A stretch of DNA of 44,026 nucleotides from Rhizobacter sp. GTDB lineage: Bacteria; Pseudomonadota; Gammaproteobacteria; Burkholderiales; Burkholderiaceae_C. Where the stretch lies: the NCBI GenBank assembly GCA_025355745.1, contig JANXZA010000070.1:1-44026 (forward strand), written 5' to 3'. The notes under the pieces are model-generated. The model was not told the DNA's origin. It saw nothing but the letters and a program-made list of their open reading frames with translations, and searched no databases. Numbering within the stretch: the first letter of the stretch is position 1; every line of letters starts with the position of its first letter. Shown one piece after another: positions 34,542-42,127 of this stretch. Both the position numbers and the translations under genes were made by a program.

Positions 34542-34934
34542 ATGAGCACCCGCAACGCCGCCGACAACCCCGCCGCCGACCTCGATTCGGCGCATCGGCT
34601 CGTCGCCCTGCCGACCCTGGAAACGCCGACGTTGACGAAGGCCGAACTGGCCGAATTGCTGTTCGAGCGGCTCGGCCTGAACAAGCGCGAATCGAAAGAC
34701 ATGGTCGAGGCGTTCTTCGACCTGATTCATGCCACGCTGGTCTCGGGCGACGATGTGAAGATGTCCGGCTTCGGCAACTTCAACATCCGCCGCAAGGCAC
34801 CCCGGCCAGGCCGCAACCCGCGCACCGGCGAGGCAATCCCGATCAAGGCGAGAAACGTCGTCACTTTTCACGCCAGTCACAAACTCAAAGGCATCGTGCA
34901 AGGCGACATACCTCTCGAAGAGGAGTTCGAGTAG
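34542..34934 (+). CDS. ihfA: Integration host factor alpha subunit
   Basis: 130 aa. The HU/IHF fold covers about residues 29-122: [29 protein letters not shown], then [29 protein letters not shown], with the DNA-intercalating Pro in the beta arm. It is longer than E. coli IhfA (99 aa) by an N-terminal tail of ~28 residues, as seen in Burkholderiales. IHF bends DNA and serves in recombination and regulation. Located directly after pheT, as usual. Confidence 0.94.
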   Translation: MSTRNAADNPAADLDSAHRLVALPTLETPTLTKAELAELLFERLGLNKRESKDMVEAFFDLIHATLVSGDDVKMSGFGNFNIRRKAPRPGRNPRTGEAIPIKARNVVTFHASHKLKGIVQGDIPLEEEFE

Positions 34935-34969
34935 AGTCTTAGCTTCCTAGCCCGAGGCCGTTGATTTTC

Positions 34970-35425
34970 ATGGAGAAAGCGCTTCCACCGATCCCCGCCA
35001 AGCGCTACTTCACGATCGGTGAGGTGAGTGAGTTGTGCGGCGTGAAACCTTACGTGCTGCGCTACTGGGAACAGGAGTTCACCCAGCTCAAGCCGATGAA
35101 ACGGCGCGGCAATCGGCGTTACTACCAGCACCATGAAGTGCTGCTTATCCGGCGGATTCGCGAGCTGCTGTACGAGCAGGGCTTCACGATCAGCGGGGCG
35201 CGCAATCGGCTCACCGACGCAGCCCACCTTCGCGCTCATGCACTGGCCGCCAGCGAGGCGATCAAGTTTGAATTGCCTGCCGATGCGAACGAGGCGCCCG
35301 GCGATGAACTGACGGCCAACTCCGAACCACAGGAGCTGCCGACACCTGATGTCACGGCCCACTCCCTGTCGATGCCGCAGATGCGCCAGGAGTTGTTGTC
35401 GATCCGCGGCCTGCTGTCGGTCTGA
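34970..35425 (+). CDS. MerR family transcriptional regulator
   Basis: 151 aa. A winged-helix MerR domain fills the first ~75 residues: YFTIGEVSELCGVKPYVLRYWEQEF and RRGNRRYYQHHEVLLIRRIRELLYEQGFTISGARNRL. The remainder is a poorly conserved acidic linker and a short C-terminal helix, with no metal-binding cysteines, so it is not a metal sensor of the classical type. It follows ihfA in many betaproteobacteria. Start chosen at ATG 34970; TTG 34961 is an alternative. Its stop overlaps the tRNA promoter. Confidence 0.92.
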   Translation: MEKALPPIPAKRYFTIGEVSELCGVKPYVLRYWEQEFTQLKPMKRRGNRRYYQHHEVLLIRRIRELLYEQGFTISGARNRLTDAAHLRAHALAASEAIKFELPADANEAPGDELTANSEPQELPTPDVTAHSLSMPQMRQELLSIRGLLSV

Positions 35426-35449
35426 CGCGGCAGTCCAAGACTCTATAAT
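35422..35449 (+). promoter_or_regulatory. Promoter of tRNA-Pro
   Basis: CTGACG (35422-35427), 16-base spacer, TATAAT (35444-35449), then the tRNA begins ten bases later at 35459. The -10 box is a perfect consensus. The -35 box overlaps the stop codon of the MerR gene. Confidence 0.75.
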
Positions 35450-35458
35450 CGTGCTCAT

Positions 35459-35535
35459 CGGGGCGTAGCGCAGCCAGGTAGCGCACTTGCATGGGGTGCA
35501 AGGGGTCGTGAGTTCGAATCCCACCGTCCCGACCA
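35459..35535 (+). tRNA. tRNA-Pro (anticodon GGG)
   Basis: 77 bases with encoded CCA. The acceptor stem CGGGGCG pairs with CGTCCCG (one G-U), followed by ACCA. The anticodon stem CTTGC/GCAAG closes the loop ATGGGGT, giving anticodon GGG, and the T arm contains GTTCGAATC. It is commonly found at this place, after ihfA-merR, in Burkholderiales. It reads CCC and CCU proline codons. It is a typical integration target for mobile elements, but no integrase is seen beside it. Confidence 0.97.
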
Positions 35536-35545
35536 ACGCAAACAA

Positions 35546-35578
35546 CGGGTTAGCTTCCGCAAGGGGCTGACCCGCTTT
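35546..35578 (+). terminator. Intrinsic terminator after tRNA-Pro
   Basis: CGGGTTAGC (35546-35554) pairs with GCTGACCCG (35566-35574), nine pairs with one T-G wobble, 11-base loop, then CTTTC. It would end the tRNA transcript. Confidence 0.75.
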
Positions 35579-35607
35579 CATTTGGCCCGGTGCAATTGAA
35601 TGCAAAC

Positions 35608-36591
35608 ATGAGCCCCTGGCGCCTCTCGGTCGCGCCGATGATGGACTGGACTGACCCGCATTGCCGTTTCTTCCATCGTCTGCTGACGCGCCGCACGCGG
35701 CTCTATACCGAGATGGTGACGACCGGCGCACTGCTGCATGGCGACCTGCCGCGCCACCTCGACTTCAATCCCGAAGAGCACCCCGTCGCGTTGCAACTCG
35801 GCGGCAGTGAGCCGGCCGATCTGGCCGCTTGCGCGCGCCTGGCGCAGCGCTGGGGCTATGACGAGGTGAACCTGAACTGCGGTTGCCCGAGCGAGCGGGT
35901 GCAGCGCGGCGCGTTCGGTGCCTGCCTGATGGCCGAGCCGCAGCTCGTGGCCGATGGCGTCAAGGCGATGCGCGATGCGGCCGGTTTGCCGGTGACGGTG
36001 AAGCACCGCATCGGCGTCGACCGCACCGAGAGCTACGCCTTCGTGCGCGACTTCGTCGGCACCGTCGCGCAGGCCGGCTGCGAGGTCTTCATCGTGCATG
36101 CGCGCAACGCCTGGCTGAAAGGCATCAGCCCGAAGGAAAACCGCGAGTTGCCGCCGTTGCGCCATGAGTTCGTGCACCAGCTCAAGCGCGACTTCCCGGC
36201 CTTGACGATCGTGCTCAACGGCGGCCTGAAGACGAACCCGCAGATCGACGAACAGCTGGCCTTCGTCGACGGCGTGATGCTGGGGCGCGAGGCTTATCAC
36301 CGCCCGTGGCTGATGACCGACTGGGACGCGCGCTACTTCGGTGAGGCCGAGGCGCCGCACGCCGAGACGTTGGATCGCGACGCGGTCGAGGCGGCGATGG
36401 TCGAGTACATGCACGGCGTGGTCGCGCGCGGCGAACCGTGGTCGCATGTGTCGCGCCACATGCTGGGCCTGCGCAACGGGCTGGCCGGGGCGCGGCACTG
36501 GCGCCAGGTGTGGTCGGATCACCGCTTGAAACACGAATCGCCGGCGCTCGTGAGCAAGCGTGCGCGCGAAAGTGCGGCTGCGTTCGCCTGA
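35608..36591 (+). CDS. dusA: tRNA-dihydrouridine synthase A
   Basis: 327 aa. The TIM-barrel flavoenzyme start SVAPMMDWTDPHCRFFHRLL is characteristic of DusA, and the catalytic cysteine C93 sits in NLNCGCPSERVQRG. KHRIGVDRTESYAFVRDFV and HARNAWLKGISPKENRELPPL are DusA-specific stretches. It reduces U20/U20a in tRNAs using NADPH. The family N-terminus MSPWRLSVAP favours the ATG at 35608 over the GTG at 35590. It lies just after the tRNA-Pro terminator. Confidence 0.94.
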   Translation: MSPWRLSVAPMMDWTDPHCRFFHRLLTRRTRLYTEMVTTGALLHGDLPRHLDFNPEEHPVALQLGGSEPADLAACARLAQRWGYDEVNLNCGCPSERVQRGAFGACLMAEPQLVADGVKAMRDAAGLPVTVKHRIGVDRTESYAFVRDFVGTVAQAGCEVFIVHARNAWLKGISPKENRELPPLRHEFVHQLKRDFPALTIVLNGGLKTNPQIDEQLAFVDGVMLGREAYHRPWLMTDWDARYFGEAEAPHAETLDRDAVEAAMVEYMHGVVARGEPWSHVSRHMLGLRNGLAGARHWRQVWSDHRLKHESPALVSKRARESAAAFA

Positions 36592-36601
36592 GCGGCGTTC
36601 T

Positions 36602-37519
36602 TCAGTTCCGCGCCGCCCGCGCCGCTCGCGTCGATCGCACCGGCCACGTCGCCAGCACCACGCCGGCCAGCGCGAGCCCAAAGGCGCCGGCCTGGGCAAG
36701 GCTAACGTGCTCGTTGAGCACCACCACGCCGACCAGCGCCGCGCTGACCGGCAACAACACCGTGAACACGCCCGCCGACGAGGCCGGCACCTGCTTCAGC
36801 CCCGTCATCCACAGCCAGACGGTGGCCACGCTGGCGGCGATCGAATAGAACCCGAGCAGCCACCACGATGCAGGTGCCACCGCAGCGAAGTCGAAACGCA
36901 GCGCCTGCCAGACGCCGAACGGCGTGACCAGCGCCAGCCCCCACAGGTTGATCAGCGCGCTGATGCGCTTCGGGCTGACGTTGCCGATCAGCTTCTTTCC
37001 CATCACGACATAGCTCGCTTCGCAGAGCACCGCGCCGACCAGAAGCAGGCTGCCGAGCAGCGAACCGGGCTGCGCCGAATCGCTGTGCTTCGTCAGCGCG
37101 ACCAGCGCAATGCCGCCGACGGCGCAAGCGATGCCGGCGGCCACGCGCGGTGCGATGCGTTCGCCGAGGAAGGCGCGCGACATCAATGCCACCGCCGCCG
37201 GGATGCCGGCCAAGATCACGCCGGCCGTGAGGGCGGTGCTCAGCGACACGCCGAACAGCATGCAGATCGAGAACAGGAAGTTGCCGAAGAACGATTCGAG
37301 GAACAGCAGGCTGCGGTCGTGCGCGCTGAGCGGCGCCTCATCCGCACCGCGCCGCACCCAGCCTGCCATCGCAACGGCCGCGATGCCGAAGCGCAGCCAG
37401 GCCAGCAGGAAGACCGGGAACACCAGCACCAGCACTTTCGACAAGCCGACGTAGCTGCCCACCAGCGCCATGCTGGCGGCCAGGCACAGGTAGGAGAGTG
37501 ACATCGGCCGACGCGGCAT
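36602..37519 (-). CDS. EamA-family drug/metabolite transporter (DMT superfamily)
   Basis: 305 aa with about ten hydrophobic helices in two EamA halves, each with the internal repeat pattern (for example AGVILAGIPAAVALMSRAFLGERIAP and the later GVFTVLLPVSAALVGVVVLNEHVSLAQ). Such proteins export amino acids or metabolites; no substrate is readable. The start at 37519 gives MPRRPMSLSYLCLA; the reading frame stays open far upstream into the neighbouring potI gene, but that part is its antisense shadow. Its 3' end converges on dusA. Confidence 0.85.
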   Translation of the reverse strand: MPRRPMSLSYLCLAASMALVGSYVGLSKVLVLVFPVFLLAWLRFGIAAVAMAGWVRRGADEAPLSAHDRSLLFLESFFGNFLFSICMLFGVSLSTALTAGVILAGIPAAVALMSRAFLGERIAPRVAAGIACAVGGIALVALTKHSDSAQPGSLLGSLLLVGAVLCEASYVVMGKKLIGNVSPKRISALINLWGLALVTPFGVWQALRFDFAAVAPASWWLLGFYSIAASVATVWLWMTGLKQVPASSAGVFTVLLPVSAALVGVVVLNEHVSLAQAGAFGLALAGVVLATWPVRSTRAARAARN

Positions 37520-37522
37520 CAG

Positions 37523-37572
37523 GGCTTTCTCCCTCGCCCCCTGGCGGGAGAGGGTGGGGGTGAGGGCGAGCC
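37523..37572. repeat. Intergenic palindrome, family C, copy 2
   Basis: On the minus strand it reads ggctcgccctcacccccaccctctcccgcc, then agggggcgagggagaaagcc; the CCCTC...GAGGG arms and the CTCTCCCGCC unit match the copy at 11374-11459, though this copy is shorter and less perfect. It lies downstream of the potI stop and ahead of the transporter gene. Confidence 0.75.
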
Positions 37573-37587
37573 ACTCAAAGCGATGCC

Positions 37588-38442
37588 TTAGCCGCGCGCG
37601 GCAGCCATCTCGGCCGTGCGGATGCGCGCATTGCGCGCGATCACGAAGCTCGCCACCACCACCCCGATTGCCACCACCGCGATGATCAGGGTGGCGACCG
37701 CATTCACGCCCGGGTTCAGCCCCAGGCGCGCGCGCGAGAAGATCACCAGCGGCAAGGTCGTCGCGCCCGGCCCGGACAGGAACGCCGACAGCACCACATC
37801 GTCGAGCGACAAGGTAAACGTGAGCAGCCAGGCCGACACCAGCGCCTGGCCGATCATCGGCAAGGTGACGAGCGCGAACACTTGCCACGGCCGCGCGCCC
37901 AGGTCCATCGCGGCTTCTTCGAGTTGCGGGTTCAGGTCGCGCAGCCGGGCCTGCACGACGACGGTGGCGTAGGCCATGCCGAGCAGCAAGTGGCCGAGCC
38001 AGATGGTCATCAGACCGCGCTCGGGAAAGCCGCTGCCGAAGGCCGCTTGCGTGGCGCGCTGCACTGCCACCAGCATCAGCAGCAGGGACAGGCCGACGAT
38101 GACCTCGGGCATCACCAGCGGCGCGCTGACCATGCCGGCGAAGAGCGTGCGGCCGGTGAAGCGGCGGTAGCGCACCAGTGCGAAGGCGGCCAGCGTGCCG
38201 AGCACCACCGACGCGCCGGCGGTGGCGAACGCGATCTTCAGCGACAGCCACAGGCCGTTCAACAATTCGGTATCCGTGCTGAGCGCGCGGTACCACTTCA
38301 AGGTTGCGCCGCGCCACACATTGGGCACCGGCGAATCGTTGAACGAGTAGAGGACGAGTGCGACGATGGGCAGGTACAGGAACAAGAAACCCAGCGCCAG
38401 CCAGCCGCGCCCGAACCACCGGTTTGCGCTCGCCGCGTTCAT
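37588..38442 (-). CDS. potI: Polyamine ABC transporter permease PotI
   Basis: 284 aa, about six membrane helices. The inner-membrane permease loop EEAAMDLGARPWQVFALVTLPMI is the conserved ATPase-coupling EAA motif. The start codon at 38442 overlaps the potH stop (ATGA). It is the second permease of the putrescine/spermidine importer (PotFGHI type). It ends the locus, followed by a family C repeat. Confidence 0.92.
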   Translation of the reverse strand: MNAASANRWFGRGWLALGFLFLYLPIVALVLYSFNDSPVPNVWRGATLKWYRALSTDTELLNGLWLSLKIAFATAGASVVLGTLAAFALVRYRRFTGRTLFAGMVSAPLVMPEVIVGLSLLLMLVAVQRATQAAFGSGFPERGLMTIWLGHLLLGMAYATVVVQARLRDLNPQLEEAAMDLGARPWQVFALVTLPMIGQALVSAWLLTFTLSLDDVVLSAFLSGPGATTLPLVIFSRARLGLNPGVNAVATLIIAVVAIGVVVASFVIARNARIRTAEMAAARG

Positions 38443-39371
38443 CGCCCGACCTCGGCGCCTTCGACCTGGTACTTGTTGAAGACGGCCAGCGGCACGATGA
38501 TCAACAGCACCATGACAACCGCCACGCTGGCAGCCATCGGCCAGTCGTTGTTGCTGAAGAACTCGTCCCACAAGGTGCGGCCGATCATCTGTGTCTGCGG
38601 GCCGCCGAGGAGTTCGGGCACCACGTATTCGCCGACGCAGGGAATGAACACCAGCATCGACCCTGCGACGATGCCGGCGCGCGACAGCGGCACGGTGACC
38701 TTCCAGAACGCCACCCAGGCCGAGGCGCCCAGGTCGCTCGCCGCTTCCAGAAGCCGCAGGTCCATCTTCGCCAAATTTGCGTACAGCGGCAGGATCATGA
38801 ACGGCAGGTAGGTGTAGGTCATGCCGAGCACGAGCGAGAACGGGGTGTTCATCAACTGGCCCTGCGCCGGGATCAGGTCGAGGGCGACGAGCAGCCGGTC
38901 GAGGCCGGTGGCGCCGATGAGGTCAGCCACCCAGCCGTGCTCGGCGAGCAGGCCTTTCCAGGCGTAGACGCGCAGCAGGAACGAGGTCCAGAACGGCAGC
39001 ATCACGAGCATCAGCAAGGCCGGCTGCACGCTGGCCCGGGCGCGCGCCATGAAGTAGGCGAACGGGTAGCCGATGGCAAGGCACAGCACGGTCGTGACGG
39101 CGGCGTACTTCAGGCTCGCCAGGTAGGTCAGCAGGTACAGATCGTCGTGCAGCAGCAGCGCGTAGTTGCTGAACTTCAGCGTTAATTTCGGGATTCCGTC
39201 GGTGAAGGTCAGCAGGTCTTTCACGGCCACCGTGTCCATCTCCGACAGGCTGATCTTCATGACGATCAGGAACGGCAGCAGGAACGACAGCAGCAGCCAC
39301 CCGAACGGGACGGCGATGACGGCGAGGCGGCCGCTGCCGCGGGCCGTTCGTATCGACCTGCGCATCGTCAT
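38439..39371 (-). CDS. potH: Polyamine ABC transporter permease PotH
   Basis: 310 aa. An N-terminal helix is followed by a permease domain with the EAA loop LLEAASDLGASAWVAFWKVTVPLSRAG and the conserved ending GEYVVPELLGGPQTQMIGRTLW typical of PotH/PotB. The start at 39371 overlaps the potG stop by four bases, so translation is coupled; ATG 39365 is an alternative. Partner of PotI and PotG. Confidence 0.93.
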   Translation of the reverse strand: MTMRRSIRTARGSGRLAVIAVPFGWLLLSFLLPFLIVMKISLSEMDTVAVKDLLTFTDGIPKLTLKFSNYALLLHDDLYLLTYLASLKYAAVTTVLCLAIGYPFAYFMARARASVQPALLMLVMLPFWTSFLLRVYAWKGLLAEHGWVADLIGATGLDRLLVALDLIPAQGQLMNTPFSLVLGMTYTYLPFMILPLYANLAKMDLRLLEAASDLGASAWVAFWKVTVPLSRAGIVAGSMLVFIPCVGEYVVPELLGGPQTQMIGRTLWDEFFSNNDWPMAASVAVVMVLLIIVPLAVFNKYQVEGAEVGR

Positions 39372-40504
39372 TCGCCGAGCACGATCTGGGCCGTGGACGA
39401 CCAGCTCGCCCAGGCTTCGTCGCCCCGGGTGAGGGCTTGCGCGCCCTGCGGTTCGGTGTTGCCGGCACTGACCTTCAGCACGAAGCCGCTGCCCAGCTGC
39501 AGGTGGAAGACGGTGAAGCTGCCGAAGTACGCCATGTCCTTAACGGTGCCGCGAACGCGGTTGACGTTGGGTTGTGTGTGCGTGTGCGGATCGAGCGGCG
39601 GCGCGGCATCGCGAGAGATCTGGATCTTCTCCGGCCGCAGTGCCACCGTCACCGCCATGCCGTCGGAGCCGACGACGCCTCGTTCGACCCGGTGGATGCA
39701 GTCTGCGCACTCGATCACCGCGTGATCCACCGCGTTCTCGATCAACGTGCCGTGCATCAAATTCACATTCCCGATGAAGTCGGCGACGAAGCGCGAGTTC
39801 GGTGCTTCGTACACCTCGCCCGGCGCGCCGATCTGCAGGAAGCGGCCCTCGCTCATCACCGCGATGCGGGTGGCCATCGTCATCGCCTCTTCCTGGTCGT
39901 GCGTGACCATGACGCAGGTCACGCCGACCTCGTCGATGATGTTGGCGAGTTCGATCTGCGTCTGCTCGCGCAGCTTCTTGTCGAGCGCACCGAGCGGCTC
40001 GTCGAGCAGCAGCAATTGCGGTTTCTTCGCCAGGCTGCGCGCCAGCGCGACGCGCTGCTGCTGGCCGCCCGACAGCTGGTGCGGCTTGCGGCTTGCGAAC
40101 TTCGTCAGTTGCACCAGTTTGAGCATGGCCGCGACCCGCTCGGCGACCTGCGCGCGCGGCATGGCGCTGCGGCGCAGGCCGAAGGCAATGTTGTCCCAGG
40201 CCGTCAGGTGTGGGAACAGCGCGTAGCTCTGGAACATCATGTTCAGCGGCCGCTCGTAAGGCGGCAAGCCGGCCAGGTCGCGCCCCGCCAGCGTGATCGA
40301 ACCGGAGGTCGGCGTCTCGAAGCCGGCGAGCATGCGCAGCAGCGTTGTCTTGCCGCAGCCCGAGGGCCCGAGCAGCGCGAAGATCTCGCCCTTCGCGATG
40401 TCGACGCTGACGTCGTCGACCGCAAGCTGGCCGTTGAAGCGCTTGACGACGTTGCGGATCTGCAGGAACTGCGATGCGAGCTCGGGGCTGTCGGGCGGGC
40501 TCAT
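39368..40504 (-). CDS. potG: Polyamine ABC transporter ATP-binding protein PotG
   Basis: 378 aa. Walker A is GPSGCGKTT, signature LSGGQQQRVALARSL, Walker B LLLLDEPLGALD, with a C-terminal TOBE/regulatory domain from about residue 280. The POT-specific stretch ...YALFPHLTAWDNIAFGLR is clear. It powers PotHI. No substrate-binding PotF gene follows or precedes it within the window; the aminotransferase gene starts upstream after a 103-base gap. Confidence 0.93.
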   Translation of the reverse strand: MSPPDSPELASQFLQIRNVVKRFNGQLAVDDVSVDIAKGEIFALLGPSGCGKTTLLRMLAGFETPTSGSITLAGRDLAGLPPYERPLNMMFQSYALFPHLTAWDNIAFGLRRSAMPRAQVAERVAAMLKLVQLTKFASRKPHQLSGGQQQRVALARSLAKKPQLLLLDEPLGALDKKLREQTQIELANIIDEVGVTCVMVTHDQEEAMTMATRIAVMSEGRFLQIGAPGEVYEAPNSRFVADFIGNVNLMHGTLIENAVDHAVIECADCIHRVERGVVGSDGMAVTVALRPEKIQISRDAAPPLDPHTHTQPNVNRVRGTVKDMAYFGSFTVFHLQLGSGFVLKVSAGNTEPQGAQALTRGDEAWASWSSTAQIVLGE

Positions 40505-40607
40505 TCGGGGCAGGCGAGGGCGGCAAAAAACACAGTCGCGAATGCTACCGGCAAAGCGCCGGGCGAAGCGCGAACGTGATGCGCCAAGACAGGGCCCGCA
40601 GGGGGCC

Positions 40608-41996
40608 TCAGACCCAGCCGTGGCGTGCGGCGTCCGCGAGCGTCAGATCCAGGCAGGTGTGGATCAACGCCATCATTTCGTCGATCTGCGCGCGCGTGAT
40701 CACCAGGGGCGGCGCGATGATCATGCGGTCGCCGACGGCCCGCATGATCAGGCCGTTCGCAAAGCAATGGCCGCGGCACAGCATGCCGACTTCCAGGTCG
40801 GCGGCGAAGGCTTTGGCGCTGGGCTTGTCCTGCACCAGTTGCACCGCGCCCATCAGGCCGCAGGTTTGGACTTCGCCGACCAGCGCGTGCCCGGCCAGCG
40901 CGGCGAACTGCTCGGCCAGGTAGGGGCCGAGATCGTCGTGCACCCGTTCCACCAGCCCCTCGCGCTGGATCAGCCGGATGTTCGCCAGCGCCACCGCACA
41001 CGCCACCGGGTGGCCCGAGTAGGTGTAGCCGTGGTTGAACTCGCCGCCCTGGTCGATCAGCACCCTGGCGATACGCTCGCCCACCATCACGCCGCCGAGC
41101 GGGATGTAGCCAGAGGTCACGCCCTTCGCGAAGGTCATCAGGTCGGGGCGAAAACCGAAGCGCTCGCAGCCGAACCAGTGGCCGGTGCGGCCGAAGCCGC
41201 AGATCACTTCGTCGGAGACGAGCAGCACGCCGTACTGGTCGCAGATGCGCTGGATCTCGGGCCAGTAGGTCTCGGGCGGAACGATCACGCCGCCTGCGCC
41301 CTGCACCGGCTCGCCGATGAAGGCGGCGACCTTGTCGGCGCCGATCTCGATGATATTTGCTTCGAGCCAGCTGGCCGCCTTGATCCCGAAGTCATCACGG
41401 CTCGTGCCTTGCCCCAGCTCGAACCAGAACGGTTGCTCGATGTGCACGATGCCCGGAATCGGCAGCCCGCCTTGCGCGTGCATGCCGCGCATGCCACCGA
41501 GCGAGGCGCCGGCCATCGTCGAGCCGTGATAGGCGTTGTTGCGGCTGATGATGACGGTGCGCTCGGGCTGGCCCAGCACGTCCCAGTAGCGGCGAACCAT
41601 GCGCACCACGGTGTCATTGCCTTCCGAGCCCGAGCCCGAGAAGAACACATGTTTGAACTGCGTCGGCGAGACTTCAGCGAGCAGTTCGGCCAGCTCGATC
41701 GCGGGCTTGTTCGCAGTCTGGAAGAAGCTGTTGTAGAACGGCAGCTCGGTCATCTGCTTCGTCGCCGCATCGATCAAGGCCTGCTGGCCGTAGCCCACGT
41801 TCACGCACCACAGGCCGGACATCGCATCGAGAATTTTGTGGCCCTCGCTGTCCCACAGGTAGATGTTGTCGGCGCGCTCGATGATGCGCGAGCCCTTGTT
41901 CGCGAGCGACTTGAAGTCGGTAAACGGGTGCAGGTAGTGGGCGGCGTCGGCGGCCTGCCATTGCTGGGTTGTGCGAACGATGGGATGTTGGTTCAT
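40608..41996 (-). CDS. spuC: Class III aminotransferase, SpuC-like (putrescine:pyruvate)
   Basis: 462 aa fold type I PLP enzyme. The PLP-binding lysine is K291 (TFAKGVTSGYIPLGG), and D262 in LVSDEVICGFGR contacts the cofactor. FSGSGSEGNDTVVRMVRRYW is typical of the omega-transaminase/SpuC group, which removes the terminal amine of putrescine to give 4-aminobutanal. The neighbouring polyamine transporter and puuA/puuD favour a polyamine substrate over beta-alanine or other amines. The gene symbol is a best match, not proven. Confidence 0.85.
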   Translation of the reverse strand: MNQHPIVRTTQQWQAADAAHYLHPFTDFKSLANKGSRIIERADNIYLWDSEGHKILDAMSGLWCVNVGYGQQALIDAATKQMTELPFYNSFFQTANKPAIELAELLAEVSPTQFKHVFFSGSGSEGNDTVVRMVRRYWDVLGQPERTVIISRNNAYHGSTMAGASLGGMRGMHAQGGLPIPGIVHIEQPFWFELGQGTSRDDFGIKAASWLEANIIEIGADKVAAFIGEPVQGAGGVIVPPETYWPEIQRICDQYGVLLVSDEVICGFGRTGHWFGCERFGFRPDLMTFAKGVTSGYIPLGGVMVGERIARVLIDQGGEFNHGYTYSGHPVACAVALANIRLIQREGLVERVHDDLGPYLAEQFAALAGHALVGEVQTCGLMGAVQLVQDKPSAKAFAADLEVGMLCRGHCFANGLIMRAVGDRMIIAPPLVITRAQIDEMMALIHTCLDLTLADAARHGWV

Positions 41997-42027
41997 GGGT
42001 CAGTAACGTAGAAGCTCAATTCAATGC

Positions 42028-42116
42028 GGCCACGAAGTCCACCAAGGTTCGCAAAGGTCACAAAGAACAAGTTGGCTTCTTGGCGTCCTTGGTGGACCTT
42101 GGTGTACTTCGTGGCC
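42028..42116. repeat. Large intergenic palindrome, family B, copy 2
   Basis: Outer arms GGCCACGAAGT (42028-42038) and ACTTCGTGGCC (42106-42116) are perfectly complementary; inside, CCACCAAGG and CCTTGGTGG pair. The inner CACCAAG/CTTGGTG units are shared with the copy at 1728-1820. It fills the gap between spuC and puuA inside the polyamine operon. Confidence 0.85.
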
Positions 42117-42127
42117 GTCTTTCGATC

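Noticed and set aside
35459-35535. tRNA-Pro as an integration site of a genomic island
   Set aside because: No integrase and no duplicated tRNA 3' end was found; dusA follows directly with normal codon use.
35590-35607. GTG start of dusA six codons upstream
   Set aside because: The family start MSPWRLSVAP fits ATG 35608; the extra residues add nothing recognisable. Kept as a minor possibility.
36602-38419. A single 605-codon minus-strand frame covering the EamA transporter and more
   Set aside because: Only the part from 37519 down encodes EamA sequence; the rest is Arg/Ala-rich shadow of potI in another frame and crosses a family C repeat.
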